From the NCBI RefSeq assembly GCF_019977735.1, contig NZ_AP025018.1, forward strand, positions 8,684,580-8,748,579: a DNA stretch of 64,000 nt, written 5' to 3'. The stretch's first letter is position 1, and the number at the start of each line of letters is the position of its first letter. The notes beneath the pieces were generated by a model. The model was given only the letters and a program-made list of their open reading frames with translations, was not told the origin of the DNA and did not search any database. Below, in pieces: positions 56,661 through 64,000 of the stretch. Source of the DNA: Calothrix sp. PCC 7716. Lineage in GTDB: Bacteria > Cyanobacteriota > Cyanobacteriia > Cyanobacteriales > Nostocaceae. The position numbers and the translations under genes were made by a program.

Positions 56661-57164
56661 TTATCCATTCACGATTCGGATAAACTTCGACAGCAAAGTA
56701 TTAAACGACTTTTTGAGTTGGTGTCTACGATTCCACTTCTGAAACTCCAACTCATACTCTTCGGTATTTTTGTTAAGGTTGTTCCATCCATCTAGTCCAA
56801 CTGCCAATACTGATATCAGCAAAGGATATAGTGCCCAAGAAATACTCCAACCACCCACAAAATCCATCATTAACAAGAACGCATTTACTATAGCATAATT
56901 ACCTATACGTTTATGAAACTGTTTTTGACGGTACTTAGAAAATGCAAGTCGTTGCTGTACATCACCTTGTTGAACTATCCAGTCACCTTCAGCAAGCTTT
57001 AGCAATTCTGGAGAAATTTCTAATTCTGAGGCAATTTCTCGTAATTGTTCGTAACTAAACTCTTTTTCCTGGTCTGAAGCTTGACGTGTAATGGCTAGGT
57101 GAAGAATTTGCTGTATGTCTTCTTGGGTATAAGAGCGTATAGGTTTGTTATCTGAAGGCGCCAT
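56661..57164 (-). CDS. 2TM-domain membrane protein
   Basis: The first ~75 residues of this 167-residue protein are a charged cytoplasmic domain (SYTQEDIQQILHLAITRQ, EFSYEQLREIASELEISPELL) of the kind fused to 2TM domains. Two adjacent helices follow (YAIVNAFLLMMDFVGGWSIS and LYPLLISVLAVGLDGW), then a basic coiled tail. The 2TM family has no defined activity. It is monocistronic. Confidence 0.8.
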   Translation of the reverse strand: MAPSDNKPIRSYTQEDIQQILHLAITRQASDQEKEFSYEQLREIASELEISPELLKLAEGDWIVQQGDVQQRLAFSKYRQKQFHKRIGNYAIVNAFLLMMDFVGGWSISWALYPLLISVLAVGLDGWNNLNKNTEEYELEFQKWNRRHQLKKSFNTLLSKFIRIVNG

Positions 57165-57370
57165 AGTACTAAAATTCCAAATTAATATATAAAGTGGCGT
57201 ATATAGTCATTGCTCTATTATTCCTAGCGTAACACTTATAGCCTAGACAGCGCGCATCTGGATTTCACAACCGTTTGTATACTAATTACCGTATAAGTTA
57301 CAAAACTACACAATTTGTGTTAATTGTTTATTAATTACTTTTAGCAACCACTACCAAAAAGCACAACAAT

Positions 57371-58147
57371 ATGTATTTAACTTGGCTGGATAGCAACTCA
57401 TGGCTAATTGAAATAGCCGATTTAAAAATTTTGCTTGACCCTTGGCTAGTTGGTCCATTAGTTTTTGGGAATGCACCTTGGTTTTTCAAGGGAGAACGAA
57501 CCCAACAACGTTCAATACCAGAAAAAATAGACTTAATTTTATTATCACAAGGGTTAGAAGACCATGCTCATCCACCAACATTAGAAAAGCTTGACCGTAA
57601 CATACCAGTTATTGCTTCTGTAAATGCAGCCAAAGTAGTATCAAAATTGGGTTACACCAAAATCACAACCCTAGCGCATGGAGAATCATTTACTTTTGCA
57701 GATCAAGCCACTATCATAGCGACTCCAGGCTCACCAATTGGCCCGATGCTTACAGAAAACGGGTATGTGTTGGTAGATACAATTAATCAAACTAGTTTAT
57801 ACTACGAACCTCATGGTTATCACTCACCCACCCTTAAAGAACTGGCGCCAATCGATGTAGTTATAACTCCAATAATAGATATAGAAATAGTATTACTTGG
57901 GTCATTTATTAAAGGTGTAAGCAGTGCCCTAGAATTAATTGAATGGTTAAAACCACAAGTAATAATGAATACCGCAGCAGGTGGGGATGTCAAATTTGAC
58001 GGATTGTTAGCATCAGCATTACGAGCAAAGGGAGGCGCCGCAGAACTGCGTAATCTTCTCGCACAGAAAAATATGAACACAAAAGTAATAGAAGTGGCGC
58101 CAGGTCAACGCTTTGAAGTTGAACTAGCTCACGCACCATCTAATTAA
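57371..58147 (+). CDS. UlaG-like MBL-fold protein
   Basis: The 258-residue protein begins MYLTWLDSNSWLIEIADLKILLDPWLVGPL, the conserved start of UlaG-type/DUF-class MBL proteins. The metal motif is divergent: LSQGLEDHAHPPT replaces THxHxDH with Q-x2-x-D-H-x-H. TPGSPIG and YEPHGYHSP supply other possible ligands. The family includes lactonases and RNA-related hydrolases; cyanobacterial members are uncharacterised. A GGCGCC site overlaps its C-terminal codons and another follows its stop. Confidence 0.8.
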   Translation: MYLTWLDSNSWLIEIADLKILLDPWLVGPLVFGNAPWFFKGERTQQRSIPEKIDLILLSQGLEDHAHPPTLEKLDRNIPVIASVNAAKVVSKLGYTKITTLAHGESFTFADQATIIATPGSPIGPMLTENGYVLVDTINQTSLYYEPHGYHSPTLKELAPIDVVITPIIDIEIVLLGSFIKGVSSALELIEWLKPQVIMNTAAGGDVKFDGLLASALRAKGGAAELRNLLAQKNMNTKVIEVAPGQRFEVELAHAPSN

Positions 58148-58858
58148 AATTTTGTAATGGCGCCGTACATTATACGCCAAAAGTTATATACCCGACACTT
58201 CTAACCGCGTGTCAGAGCGATTACATACAAAAGCGGGAACAGTTTAAAGAATAAACCACTCTGAAGGCAGAGAAGTTTCTTTATAAATCTTAGTAAAAAT
58301 GTTTAGTGTAAAAGTCTATAAACTACAACACCGCCATCAGCGATTCCAGAATTTGTATGTTTAGTAACATCCCCCCCATATTCCAGCTTTATCATTACGG
58401 TTATCCGGATAGAGAGTAAGTATGGAACAAGAACTTTTCACGTCACTATATATATAGTGAGCTGTGAGGAACTGTATTTTCTCAACCAGGTTTTTTTGGT
58501 AAGTACACTTTTTAAACTATAATAATAAGTTTTGGCTATGCTACTTTACTAACGCTAAAATTTGTCGTACTATTAGATTAAAGCAAAACTCATACTGACT
58601 TCGTATTTTACCGTCGCCGCCAGCGACCAAGAGCTATAGATACTCTTAAACGAAATACAGCGTGCTTCTAAATAATTTTCAACAAGTGGGAAAGTAGGGG
58701 AACAAATTTGGATAACCGCTCGTCCTGACAAAACCTGTATAGACGCTCTTGTCATACCCGTGTTACCCAAGAACTGCGTAAGATTATAACTGCCTTTCCC
58801 AACCAGCCTTAATAATTCAATATTTATTCTTTAATGCGAGTAGAGGAAAAGCGCACCA
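58148..58858. other. Long leader region of the group 2 sigma factor gene
   Basis: This 711-bp region has no gene I can support; a 65-codon minus-strand stretch is discounted for composition. The 18-bp palindrome at 58443-58460 stands out. AGAGGAAAAG close to ATG 58859 serves as the ribosome-binding site. A long regulated promoter or leader is likely. Confidence 0.4.
58443..58460. promoter_or_regulatory. 18-bp perfect palindrome, candidate operator
   Basis: TCACTATATATATAGTGA is a perfect palindrome about 400 bp before the sigma factor start. It could be a repressor site or a cruciform; its AT-rich centre lowers significance. Confidence 0.35.
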
Positions 58859-59845
58859 ATGCCAATAGTAAACATTTCAACCGAAGAAAATACGAACGCC
58901 AAATTCACGGCTGATATGGTGCGAACCTATCTGCGCGAGATTGGTCGTGTACCGTTATTAACCCGCGAACAAGAAATTGTTTTCGGTAAGCAAGTCCAGC
59001 AAATGATGACGCTTGTTGAAGCCAAAGAAGCTTTAGAGAAAAAACTGCATCGCGAAGCTAGCCTGAAAGAATGGGCAGAACATGTCAAACAGCCAGAAGC
59101 TGATGTCAAGCAGACTCTGCATCAAGGTAAGCGAGCCAAGCAGAAGATGATAGAAGCCAATTTGCGCTTGGTAGTAGCTATTGCTAAAAAATACCAAAAG
59201 CGGAATATGGAATTTCTGGATTTAATTCAGGAAGGAACGCTTGGCTTAGAGCGAGGAGTTGAGAAATTTGACCCAACTCGCGGTTATAAATTCTCTACCT
59301 ACGCTTACTGGTGGATTCGTCAAGCTATTACCCGTGCTATTGCCCAGCAAGGACGCACTATTCGCTTGCCAATTCACATCACCGAAAAACTTAATAAAAT
59401 CAAAAAAGTGCAACGAGAGTTAGCGCAGCAGCTAGGTCGATCCCCAACACCTGGGGAAATTGCCAAGGAACTAGAATTAGAGCCAGCGCAAATCCGCGAG
59501 TACATGAATATGGCTCGTCAGCCAGTTTCTTTAGATGTGCGAGTTGGTGACAACCAAGATACTGAGTTGCAAGAAATGCTTGAGGATGACGGCCCATCAC
59601 CTGAGTATTACACTACTCAAGAGTTTCTACGTCAAGATTTAAACAACTTGCTTTCTGAGCTAACTCCTCAGCAGCGCGAAGTTCTTGCTTTACGTTTTGG
59701 TTTAGAAGACGGTCACGAATTATCGCTTGCCAAAGTTGGCGAACGTTTGAATTTAAGTCGTGAGCGCGTCCGTCAATTAGAGCATCAAGCTCTTGCTCAC
59801 TTACGTCGGCGCCGAGCTAACGTCAAAGAGTATGTAGCTAGCTAG
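58859..59845 (+). CDS. Group 2 RNA polymerase sigma factor (SigB/SigD class)
   Basis: This 328-residue sigma-70 protein has the cyanobacterial group 2 start (region 1.2 [23 protein letters not shown]). Region 2 includes [26 protein letters not shown] and [17 protein letters not shown], region 3 [16 protein letters not shown], and region 4 [20 protein letters not shown] plus [14 protein letters not shown]. It lacks the long acidic 1.1 region of the principal SigA. Such factors direct transcription in stress, nitrogen or carbon limitation. It is followed by a strong terminator and preceded by a 0.7-kb leader. Confidence 0.93.
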   Translation: MPIVNISTEENTNAKFTADMVRTYLREIGRVPLLTREQEIVFGKQVQQMMTLVEAKEALEKKLHREASLKEWAEHVKQPEADVKQTLHQGKRAKQKMIEANLRLVVAIAKKYQKRNMEFLDLIQEGTLGLERGVEKFDPTRGYKFSTYAYWWIRQAITRAIAQQGRTIRLPIHITEKLNKIKKVQRELAQQLGRSPTPGEIAKELELEPAQIREYMNMARQPVSLDVRVGDNQDTELQEMLEDDGPSPEYYTTQEFLRQDLNNLLSELTPQQREVLALRFGLEDGHELSLAKVGERLNLSRERVRQLEHQALAHLRRRRANVKEYVAS

Positions 59846-59884
59846 ATTTGTGGGCTAAAGCCCTACTAAGCTTAATTAATTAAC

Positions 59885-59915
59885 CCATAGGCCAAGTAAA
59901 GCCTATGGTTTTTTT
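59885..59915 (+). terminator. Rho-independent terminator of the sigma factor gene
   Basis: CCATAGGC-8 nt-GCCTATGG is followed by seven T residues: a perfect 8-bp stem with T-tract, 40 bp after the sigma factor stop. Confidence 0.92.
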
Positions 59916-60306
59916 GTAAAAACTGTCTTTTAATAGATTTTTGAAGATATTTATTTCAAATAAATCTAAAGATAATATTAATATTGTTCATTAAGAATAA
60001 TAACGTAATTGGTTGCAATATTTAGATAACTAATCATTTTTTAAGTAAAGCTGGTTATTGTGTAAATAATCGTGCTGAAACAGCAAAAAAGACCTAAAAA
60101 CATGGTAATTTAATTATTATTGTCAAAATATTACAAAAAATTTACCTACTAAAATTGTTTTACTGAGAGAATAAAATATCAAACCTTAGACCGAGTGTCT
60201 ACGTACAATAACTTAGGTATATTTATGTAAGTTAAAACAAGAACATATTAAAGTCGAATGTAAAGGCTTAAAAGTTTAGATATAGATTTGTGAGGAGGTG
60301 CCGAGG
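59916..60306. other. AT-rich spacer
   Basis: There is no open frame or notable fold. It must contain the promoter of the secreted-protein gene at 60307, whose AGGAGG ribosome-binding site is at about 60293. Confidence 0.4.
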
Positions 60307-60969
60307 GTGCGTAAATTTACACAAAACACAAAATTATTTCGTCGTTGGGGACTTCCTTTAGTCGGATTATCATTGGTATTGGGCATGGTAACAGACCGCT
60401 CAAAACCAGTATTTAGTAATCAACTCGATAACGACCCATATTCTTACAGGGTACAACTACCTGACTCAGGAGCATACTTTGAAACGTGGAAAGAGCAACC
60501 GTCAAGTATAGCTCAAAATGTACCTAACCCTGAACAGTCAATAGTAACAGCAATTGTTCCCGAAGTTGAAACACCCAGAAGCAAGTCAACAGTTAGAACT
60601 AGTAGTAATTATCCTCAGCAAGACGGGATATATCTTTATGGACAATCACCTCAACCAGGACAATTGGGACAAGGTTATGTAGTGTTTGAGAAAAAACAAG
60701 GTCGCGTAGTTGGCGCCTTATATATGCCAGACTCAGAGTATAGCTGTTTTAACGGTAGTGTTGACGAAGGAGGAGAAATAGCAATGACAGTTAACCCTAA
60801 CGCATCAGAAAGTGGTCAAACTGAAGTTGCTACAGGGCAAGAAGAACCCAAGCTTAACACAGACGAACCAACAAGCTACGCTTACTCAATAGCATTACGC
60901 GATTTTCATCAAATTAATCAAATGAGCAAAATTGACCGCGACATCTTAAAAAAATGTCAAAATCAATAA
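60307..60969 (+). CDS. Cyanobacterial exported protein, unknown function
   Basis: A basic N-terminus and hydrophobic helix (LPLVGLSLVLGMVTD) suggest a signal anchor. There follow a low-complexity linker (about residues 45-100) and a C-terminal domain with GIYLYGQSPQPGQLGQGYVVFEK and RVVGALYMPDSEYSCF. The last part alternates acidic low-complexity and a helix. The start is taken as GTG 60307 (VRKFTQN), 8 nt from AGGAGG; the GTG at 60298 overlaps the Shine-Dalgarno. The domain looks conserved in cyanobacteria to me, but I cannot name it. Confidence 0.65.
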   Translation: MRKFTQNTKLFRRWGLPLVGLSLVLGMVTDRSKPVFSNQLDNDPYSYRVQLPDSGAYFETWKEQPSSIAQNVPNPEQSIVTAIVPEVETPRSKSTVRTSSNYPQQDGIYLYGQSPQPGQLGQGYVVFEKKQGRVVGALYMPDSEYSCFNGSVDEGGEIAMTVNPNASESGQTEVATGQEEPKLNTDEPTSYAYSIALRDFHQINQMSKIDRDILKKCQNQ

Positions 60970-60984
60970 AATCAATCATCGTAG

Positions 60985-61028
60985 AGACGTGTAAACCGGA
61001 GGTTTTCCCGTAGGGATAAATCACGTCT
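60985..61028. terminator. Nested hairpin between convergent genes
   Basis: AGACGTG (60985) and CACGTCT (ending 61028), followed by TTT, enclose a smaller AAACC-GGA-GGTTT stem. It probably terminates the exported-protein gene, facing the thioredoxin gene. Confidence 0.55.
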
Positions 61029-61048
61029 TTTAATTCGTTATTCGTTGC

Positions 61049-61633
61049 CTAATTTACAACTTGACTACCGTGACTGCGAGGGTCTTCTTCGCTACCCGTA
61101 GGCGCCACAGGAGCAGAAAATTTAGAAACTTCTCCACTAGCGGTAGCGTAGGGTAGAGGAGAATTATTGGCTAATGCACTAAGATTATTAGCCATAATAA
61201 CGCGGGGTTGGTCGCCAATTGCTTGAGCAAGTGCTTCTCCATTTTTATCAAGAAACACAAAATGAGGTATACCATCTACTCGGTAGCGCAGCATTTCGGG
61301 CAACCACTTAGTATTATCTACATTCAGCATCACAAAATTAATTTTACCTGCATACTCTTTCTCTAGCGCTGCAATATCCGGCGCCATTTTTTGACAAACA
61401 GTACACCAGTTAGCATAAAACTCTACTATAGAAGGTTTACCGTTACTCAAAGCTACATCCAGCGGTGTAGACTGTTCACCTAAAGTATTCAATGTTGCAG
61501 TAGTTGTTTCAGTACGTAAACCCAAAACTAGCGTAACACTCAAAACAATTGCTACGATTGCAATTAGGAAATTTCTAACCCGTGTTCCTGACACAGCGCT
61601 TTGCTGCGTATTGATTTGCTCTTCACCAGCCAT
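61049..61633 (-). CDS. txlA: TxlA/HCF164-like membrane-anchored thioredoxin
   Basis: In this 194-residue protein an N-terminal helix (NFLIAIVAIVLSVTLVLGL) anchors a thioredoxin domain with active site WCTVC and the cis-Pro segment DGIPHFVFLD. It matches cyanobacterial TxlA and plant HCF164, lumen-facing thioredoxins used in cytochrome b6f/c-type maturation and redox supply across the thylakoid. ATG 61633 (MAGEEQ) is chosen; the longer in-frame extension is not protein-like. It is divergent from the NIL-ferredoxin gene with 66 bp between starts. Confidence 0.88.
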   Translation of the reverse strand: MAGEEQINTQQSAVSGTRVRNFLIAIVAIVLSVTLVLGLRTETTTATLNTLGEQSTPLDVALSNGKPSIVEFYANWCTVCQKMAPDIAALEKEYAGKINFVMLNVDNTKWLPEMLRYRVDGIPHFVFLDKNGEALAQAIGDQPRVIMANNLSALANNSPLPYATASGEVSKFSAPVAPTGSEEDPRSHGSQVVN

Positions 61634-61699
61634 AGCAGAATTATTAAAACATATTAAGGTACTATCATTATTTAGTTTAACGAAATATACATAATATAT

Positions 61700-62104
61700 A
61701 TGAAAAAACGAGTTACTCTCACCTTTCCTAAACGCGCAGTGCAAATGCCAGTTACATACCGACTGGCAAAAGACTTTAATGTTGCGGCAAATATCATTCG
61801 CGCACAAGTGGCGCCAAATCAAATTGGTAAACTAGTAGTAGAGCTTTCGGGAGATATTGACCAGTTAGATGCAGCAATAGACTGGATGCGCGCTCAAAAT
61901 ATTGCTGTATCGTTGACACTTGGCGAAATATATGTAGATGAAGACATTTGTGTAGACTGCGGGTTATGCACTGGGGTATGTCCAACAGAAGCGCTGACCC
62001 TCAACCCAGAAACTTATAAACTAGTATTTACACGCTCACGTTGCATCGTTTGCGAACAATGTATACCTACTTGTCCAGTACAGGCAATTTCTACAAATTT
62101 ATAA
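61700..62104 (+). CDS. NIL domain + 4Fe-4S ferredoxin
   Basis: Residues 1-78 of this 134-residue protein form an NIL-type ferredoxin-like domain (VTYRLAKDFNVAANIIRAQV and IDWMRAQNIAVSLT), as found at the end of methionine transporter ATPases. Residues 80-134 form a two-cluster ferredoxin: CVDCGLCTGVCPTEAL and CIVCEQCIPTCPVQAI, i.e. two CxxCxxCxxxCP motifs. The fusion is widespread in cyanobacteria and is suspected to act in sulfur or methionine-related redox chemistry. It is divergent from txlA, with which it may share control. Confidence 0.9.
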   Translation: MKKRVTLTFPKRAVQMPVTYRLAKDFNVAANIIRAQVAPNQIGKLVVELSGDIDQLDAAIDWMRAQNIAVSLTLGEIYVDEDICVDCGLCTGVCPTEALTLNPETYKLVFTRSRCIVCEQCIPTCPVQAISTNL

Positions 62105-62192
62105 CACCCCAACGGTTTCCTGGTTTTACTGCATTACCCCAACCAATACCTAAATATGGTGCAATATTATTGGGGAAGGAAACTTTGCCTTC
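62091..62192 (-). pseudogene. Porin-like beta-barrel C-terminal relic
   Basis: The minus strand reads GKVSFPNNIAPYLGIGWGNA, then KPGNRWG, with stops on both sides. This resembles a conserved APYLGIGWGN...RWGF segment of a cyanobacterial outer-membrane/OmpA-like hypothetical family that I recall. About 33 codons survive and its end overlaps the ferredoxin gene. The rest of the 62105-62493 spacer shows no gene, only a weak CCCCAA/TTGGGG pair. Confidence 0.4.
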
Positions 62193-62493
62193 TCAATTTT
62201 GATTTTGACACTTTTATTCCTCCACTCCACATTTTCTTTTTTTAGGCTTATGATTTAAGCTTGATCTTTAGTTGGTGGATGAACCCTTTGAGCTTTTATA
62301 CAAATAATTTCACTCAAATATATCATTGATGCCAAAATCTAAGTAATTGCACCTGGGTACTTTAAGCAATCTTCATCAAATTTTTTACTTATTCTTTGTG
62401 ATTATATTTAGCGCTAGGATAGATGATGCGCTTTTGACAACGGTTTATTCTCTATATTGAAAGTCATATTGCAATTTTATTATCTTGATATAT

Positions 62494-63870
62494 ATGGTGC
62501 ATTTGCCTGTTAAACCTATAAAACCTAATACTCGTACAGAAATTAGTTCACTGTTACATTTGTCTATTCCTTTAGCATCTGCACAAATAGCTCAAGCTGC
62601 TACCGGTTTTGTTGATACTGTGATGATGGGTTGGTTAGGTACTGATACTCTTGCAGCAGGAGGTTTGGCAACTACTACTTTTACAACGTTGTTGGTTATG
62701 GCAACAGGTGTGGTTGTGGGTGTTAGTCCCCTTGTTGCAGAAGCGTTTGGGAGTGGTAATAATGCCAAAATTCAACAAGTTACACGACAAGGATTTTGGT
62801 TATCTTTACTTTTATCGATACCTTTGATGATACTACTTGCACATGCTTATTCGCTGATGTTGCAATTTGGTCAGGCGCCATCTATAGTCAGTTTAGCAAA
62901 AAATTACCTCGATTTTATCGTTTGGGGTTTTCTGCCAGCTTTAACTTTTTCAATGCTCAAAAGTGTTTTATCTTCGCTTTCTCAGGTTCGACCCATCACT
63001 ATTATTGTTGTTGCGGGAACTCTGTTAAATGCAGTTGGTAATTATATACTAGGGTTTGGCAAGTTAGGATTTCCAGCGATGGGGTTATCGGGGATTGCTA
63101 TAGCAAGTGTATTATCACAGTGGATAATGCTAGCGTCTTTGATTGTTTATACGCTCAAGCACAGGGAACTGAGAAGTTTTCGGCTATTTAAAAAGTTACA
63201 TCAAATTGAACCCAAGATATTAAGTGAAATGATATCGATTGGGGCGCCGATTGGTATATCATTTGGTTTTGAGGTGGGATTGTTTAGTATTACAACGTAT
63301 TTAATGGGGTTGTTAGGTACTGAAACACTTGCTGCACACCAAATTGTATTTCAAACTATTGCTGTACTATTCATGGTTCCTTTAGGAATATCCTTTGCTA
63401 CAACAATTAGAGTCGGATGGTGGAATGGACAAAATAATTCTGATGGAGTGCGACGTACAGCTAATATTAGTATGTGTTTGGGTGCAATATTTATGACTTT
63501 GATGGCAGTGTTATTACTAGCATTTCCACGTCCTATCATTAGTCTTTACTTAGATATTAACAAACCAGAGAATACAAAATTGATACCACTAGTTACATCG
63601 ATGTTAGCAGTGGCAGCAGTATCACAAATTTTAGACGGAGTACAGACCACAGCACAAGGCGCCTTGCGTGGACTTAAAGACACACAAGTACCAATGCTAT
63701 TAAGTTTCGCTGCATTTTGGCTAGTTGGGTTAGCAAGCGGTTATTTTCTAGGATTCCACTTGGGTTTAAATGGTGTAGGTTTGTGGATAGGACAAGCTAT
63801 TGGTGTAGGTACATCAGCAGGAGCGTTCATTTGGCGTCTGCGTCGTTTGATTGTAAAATTGGAAAATTAA
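62494..63870 (+). CDS. MATE-family multidrug/toxin exporter
   Basis: The protein has about 458 residues and twelve predicted helices in two homologous halves, as in NorM/DinF-type MATE transporters. The first half has LASAQIAQAATGFVDTVMMG and LGTDTLAAGGLATTTFTTLL. The second has MISIGAPIGISFGFEVGLFS, LGTETLAAHQIVFQ, and DGVQTTAQGALRGLKDTQVP. They export cationic drugs or metabolites against Na+ or H+. ATG 62494 follows an in-frame TTG; neither has a good Shine-Dalgarno. It is monocistronic. Confidence 0.92.
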   Translation: MVHLPVKPIKPNTRTEISSLLHLSIPLASAQIAQAATGFVDTVMMGWLGTDTLAAGGLATTTFTTLLVMATGVVVGVSPLVAEAFGSGNNAKIQQVTRQGFWLSLLLSIPLMILLAHAYSLMLQFGQAPSIVSLAKNYLDFIVWGFLPALTFSMLKSVLSSLSQVRPITIIVVAGTLLNAVGNYILGFGKLGFPAMGLSGIAIASVLSQWIMLASLIVYTLKHRELRSFRLFKKLHQIEPKILSEMISIGAPIGISFGFEVGLFSITTYLMGLLGTETLAAHQIVFQTIAVLFMVPLGISFATTIRVGWWNGQNNSDGVRRTANISMCLGAIFMTLMAVLLLAFPRPIISLYLDINKPENTKLIPLVTSMLAVAAVSQILDGVQTTAQGALRGLKDTQVPMLLSFAAFWLVGLASGYFLGFHLGLNGVGLWIGQAIGVGTSAGAFIWRLRRLIVKLEN

Positions 63871-63882
63871 TTTTACATTTAA

Positions 63883-64000
63883 CTAAGATTGACTTTGACA
63901 ATGCAAAATCTCGATAAAATCATGTGCGTCTAAAGGTTTAGCGTCCATCTTTATTGCTTCACACAGCTTGTGTATTTCATTCATATCATCTCGGTGTCGC
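63883..64000 (-). CDS. C-terminal end of a gene running off the window
   Basis: The minus strand is open from the window edge to a TAG at 63885-63883 and reads EIHKLCEAIKMDAKPLDAHD, then FIEIL. The helical, protein-like composition and position just after the MATE gene suggest the end of a convergent gene. Too little is present to assign a family. Confidence 0.4.
   Translation of the reverse strand, partial: RHRDDMNEIHKLCEAIKMDAKPLDAHDFIEILHCQSQS

Noticed and set aside
58573-58770. 65-codon minus-strand frame in the sigma factor leader
   Set aside because: Composition is not protein-like and no ribosome-binding site is seen.

Overview
The window reads as chromosomal DNA of a filamentous cyanobacterium, probably Nostocales. 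The evidence is the set of cyanobacterium-restricted families (DUF2808, DUF1822, DUF928, DUF4079, NIL-ferredoxin, TxlA-like thioredoxin, ferrochelatase with a C-terminal chlorophyll-binding helix, group 2 sigma factor, heme-c Tll0287-type sensor), low G+C, and intergenic space rich in short palindromes and tandem repeats. The hexamer GGCGCC is extraordinarily frequent (about 97 sites counted by eye, in genes and spacers on all sides). It appears to be this genome's highly iterated palindrome in place of the usual cyanobacterial HIP1 octamer GCGATCGC.

Layout. 0-9 kb: secreted repeat protein, Dps, a hydrolase without its serine, DUF2808, an orphan ExbB/TolQ-type channel, a HemD-like/2-hydroxyacid dehydrogenase pair, and ferrochelatase. 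9.7-12.6 kb: a large DEAD/DUF1998 (MrfA-like) helicase. 13.4-19.4 kb: a co-directional cluster of a sigma-70-like regulator, DUF1822, a caspase-like CHAT domain fused to a CHASE2 sensor, and DUF928. 19.4-22.5 kb: beta-helix, DUF1499 and TMEM43-like proteins. 23-32 kb: a retron-type reverse transcriptase, a winged-helix/SWIM zinc-finger protein and a WGR/HEAT protein, all on the minus strand. They are separated by two plus-strand genes (a protein with twin Tudor-knot domains and a peptidoglycan-binding protein), and a strongly structured non-coding element lies beside the SWIM gene. This is the best candidate for an unusual system, probably a retron-type defence module.

32.3-37.1 kb is an island that has no GGCGCC and carries all three HIP1 octamers I found in the window. 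It holds small unknowns, a five-repeat tachylectin-like lectin, a single-domain globin and a divergent LuxR regulator, and looks horizontally acquired. 37-42.2 kb: a LysR regulator, a toxin/antitoxin pair with a frameshifted PIN toxin, and an operon of SMP-30-like, ABM, NmrA, ABM and SDR genes. 42.3-50.5 kb: phosphoglucomutase, a diguanylate cyclase, a USP / heme-c sensor / MinD-like ATPase operon, and ketopantoate reductase. 50.5-64 kb: a histidine-kinase relic split by a MITE, DUF4079, a TnpB-like gene, an MBL hydrolase, type II NADH dehydrogenase, a MarR regulator, a second MBL protein, a SigB/SigD-class sigma factor, a TxlA-like thioredoxin divergent from a NIL-ferredoxin, and a MATE exporter. 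Several gene relics (xisH-like, porin-like, effector-tail-like) show ongoing decay.

No rRNA, tRNA or CRISPR array was recognised. Family names come from reading translations, not from database searches.
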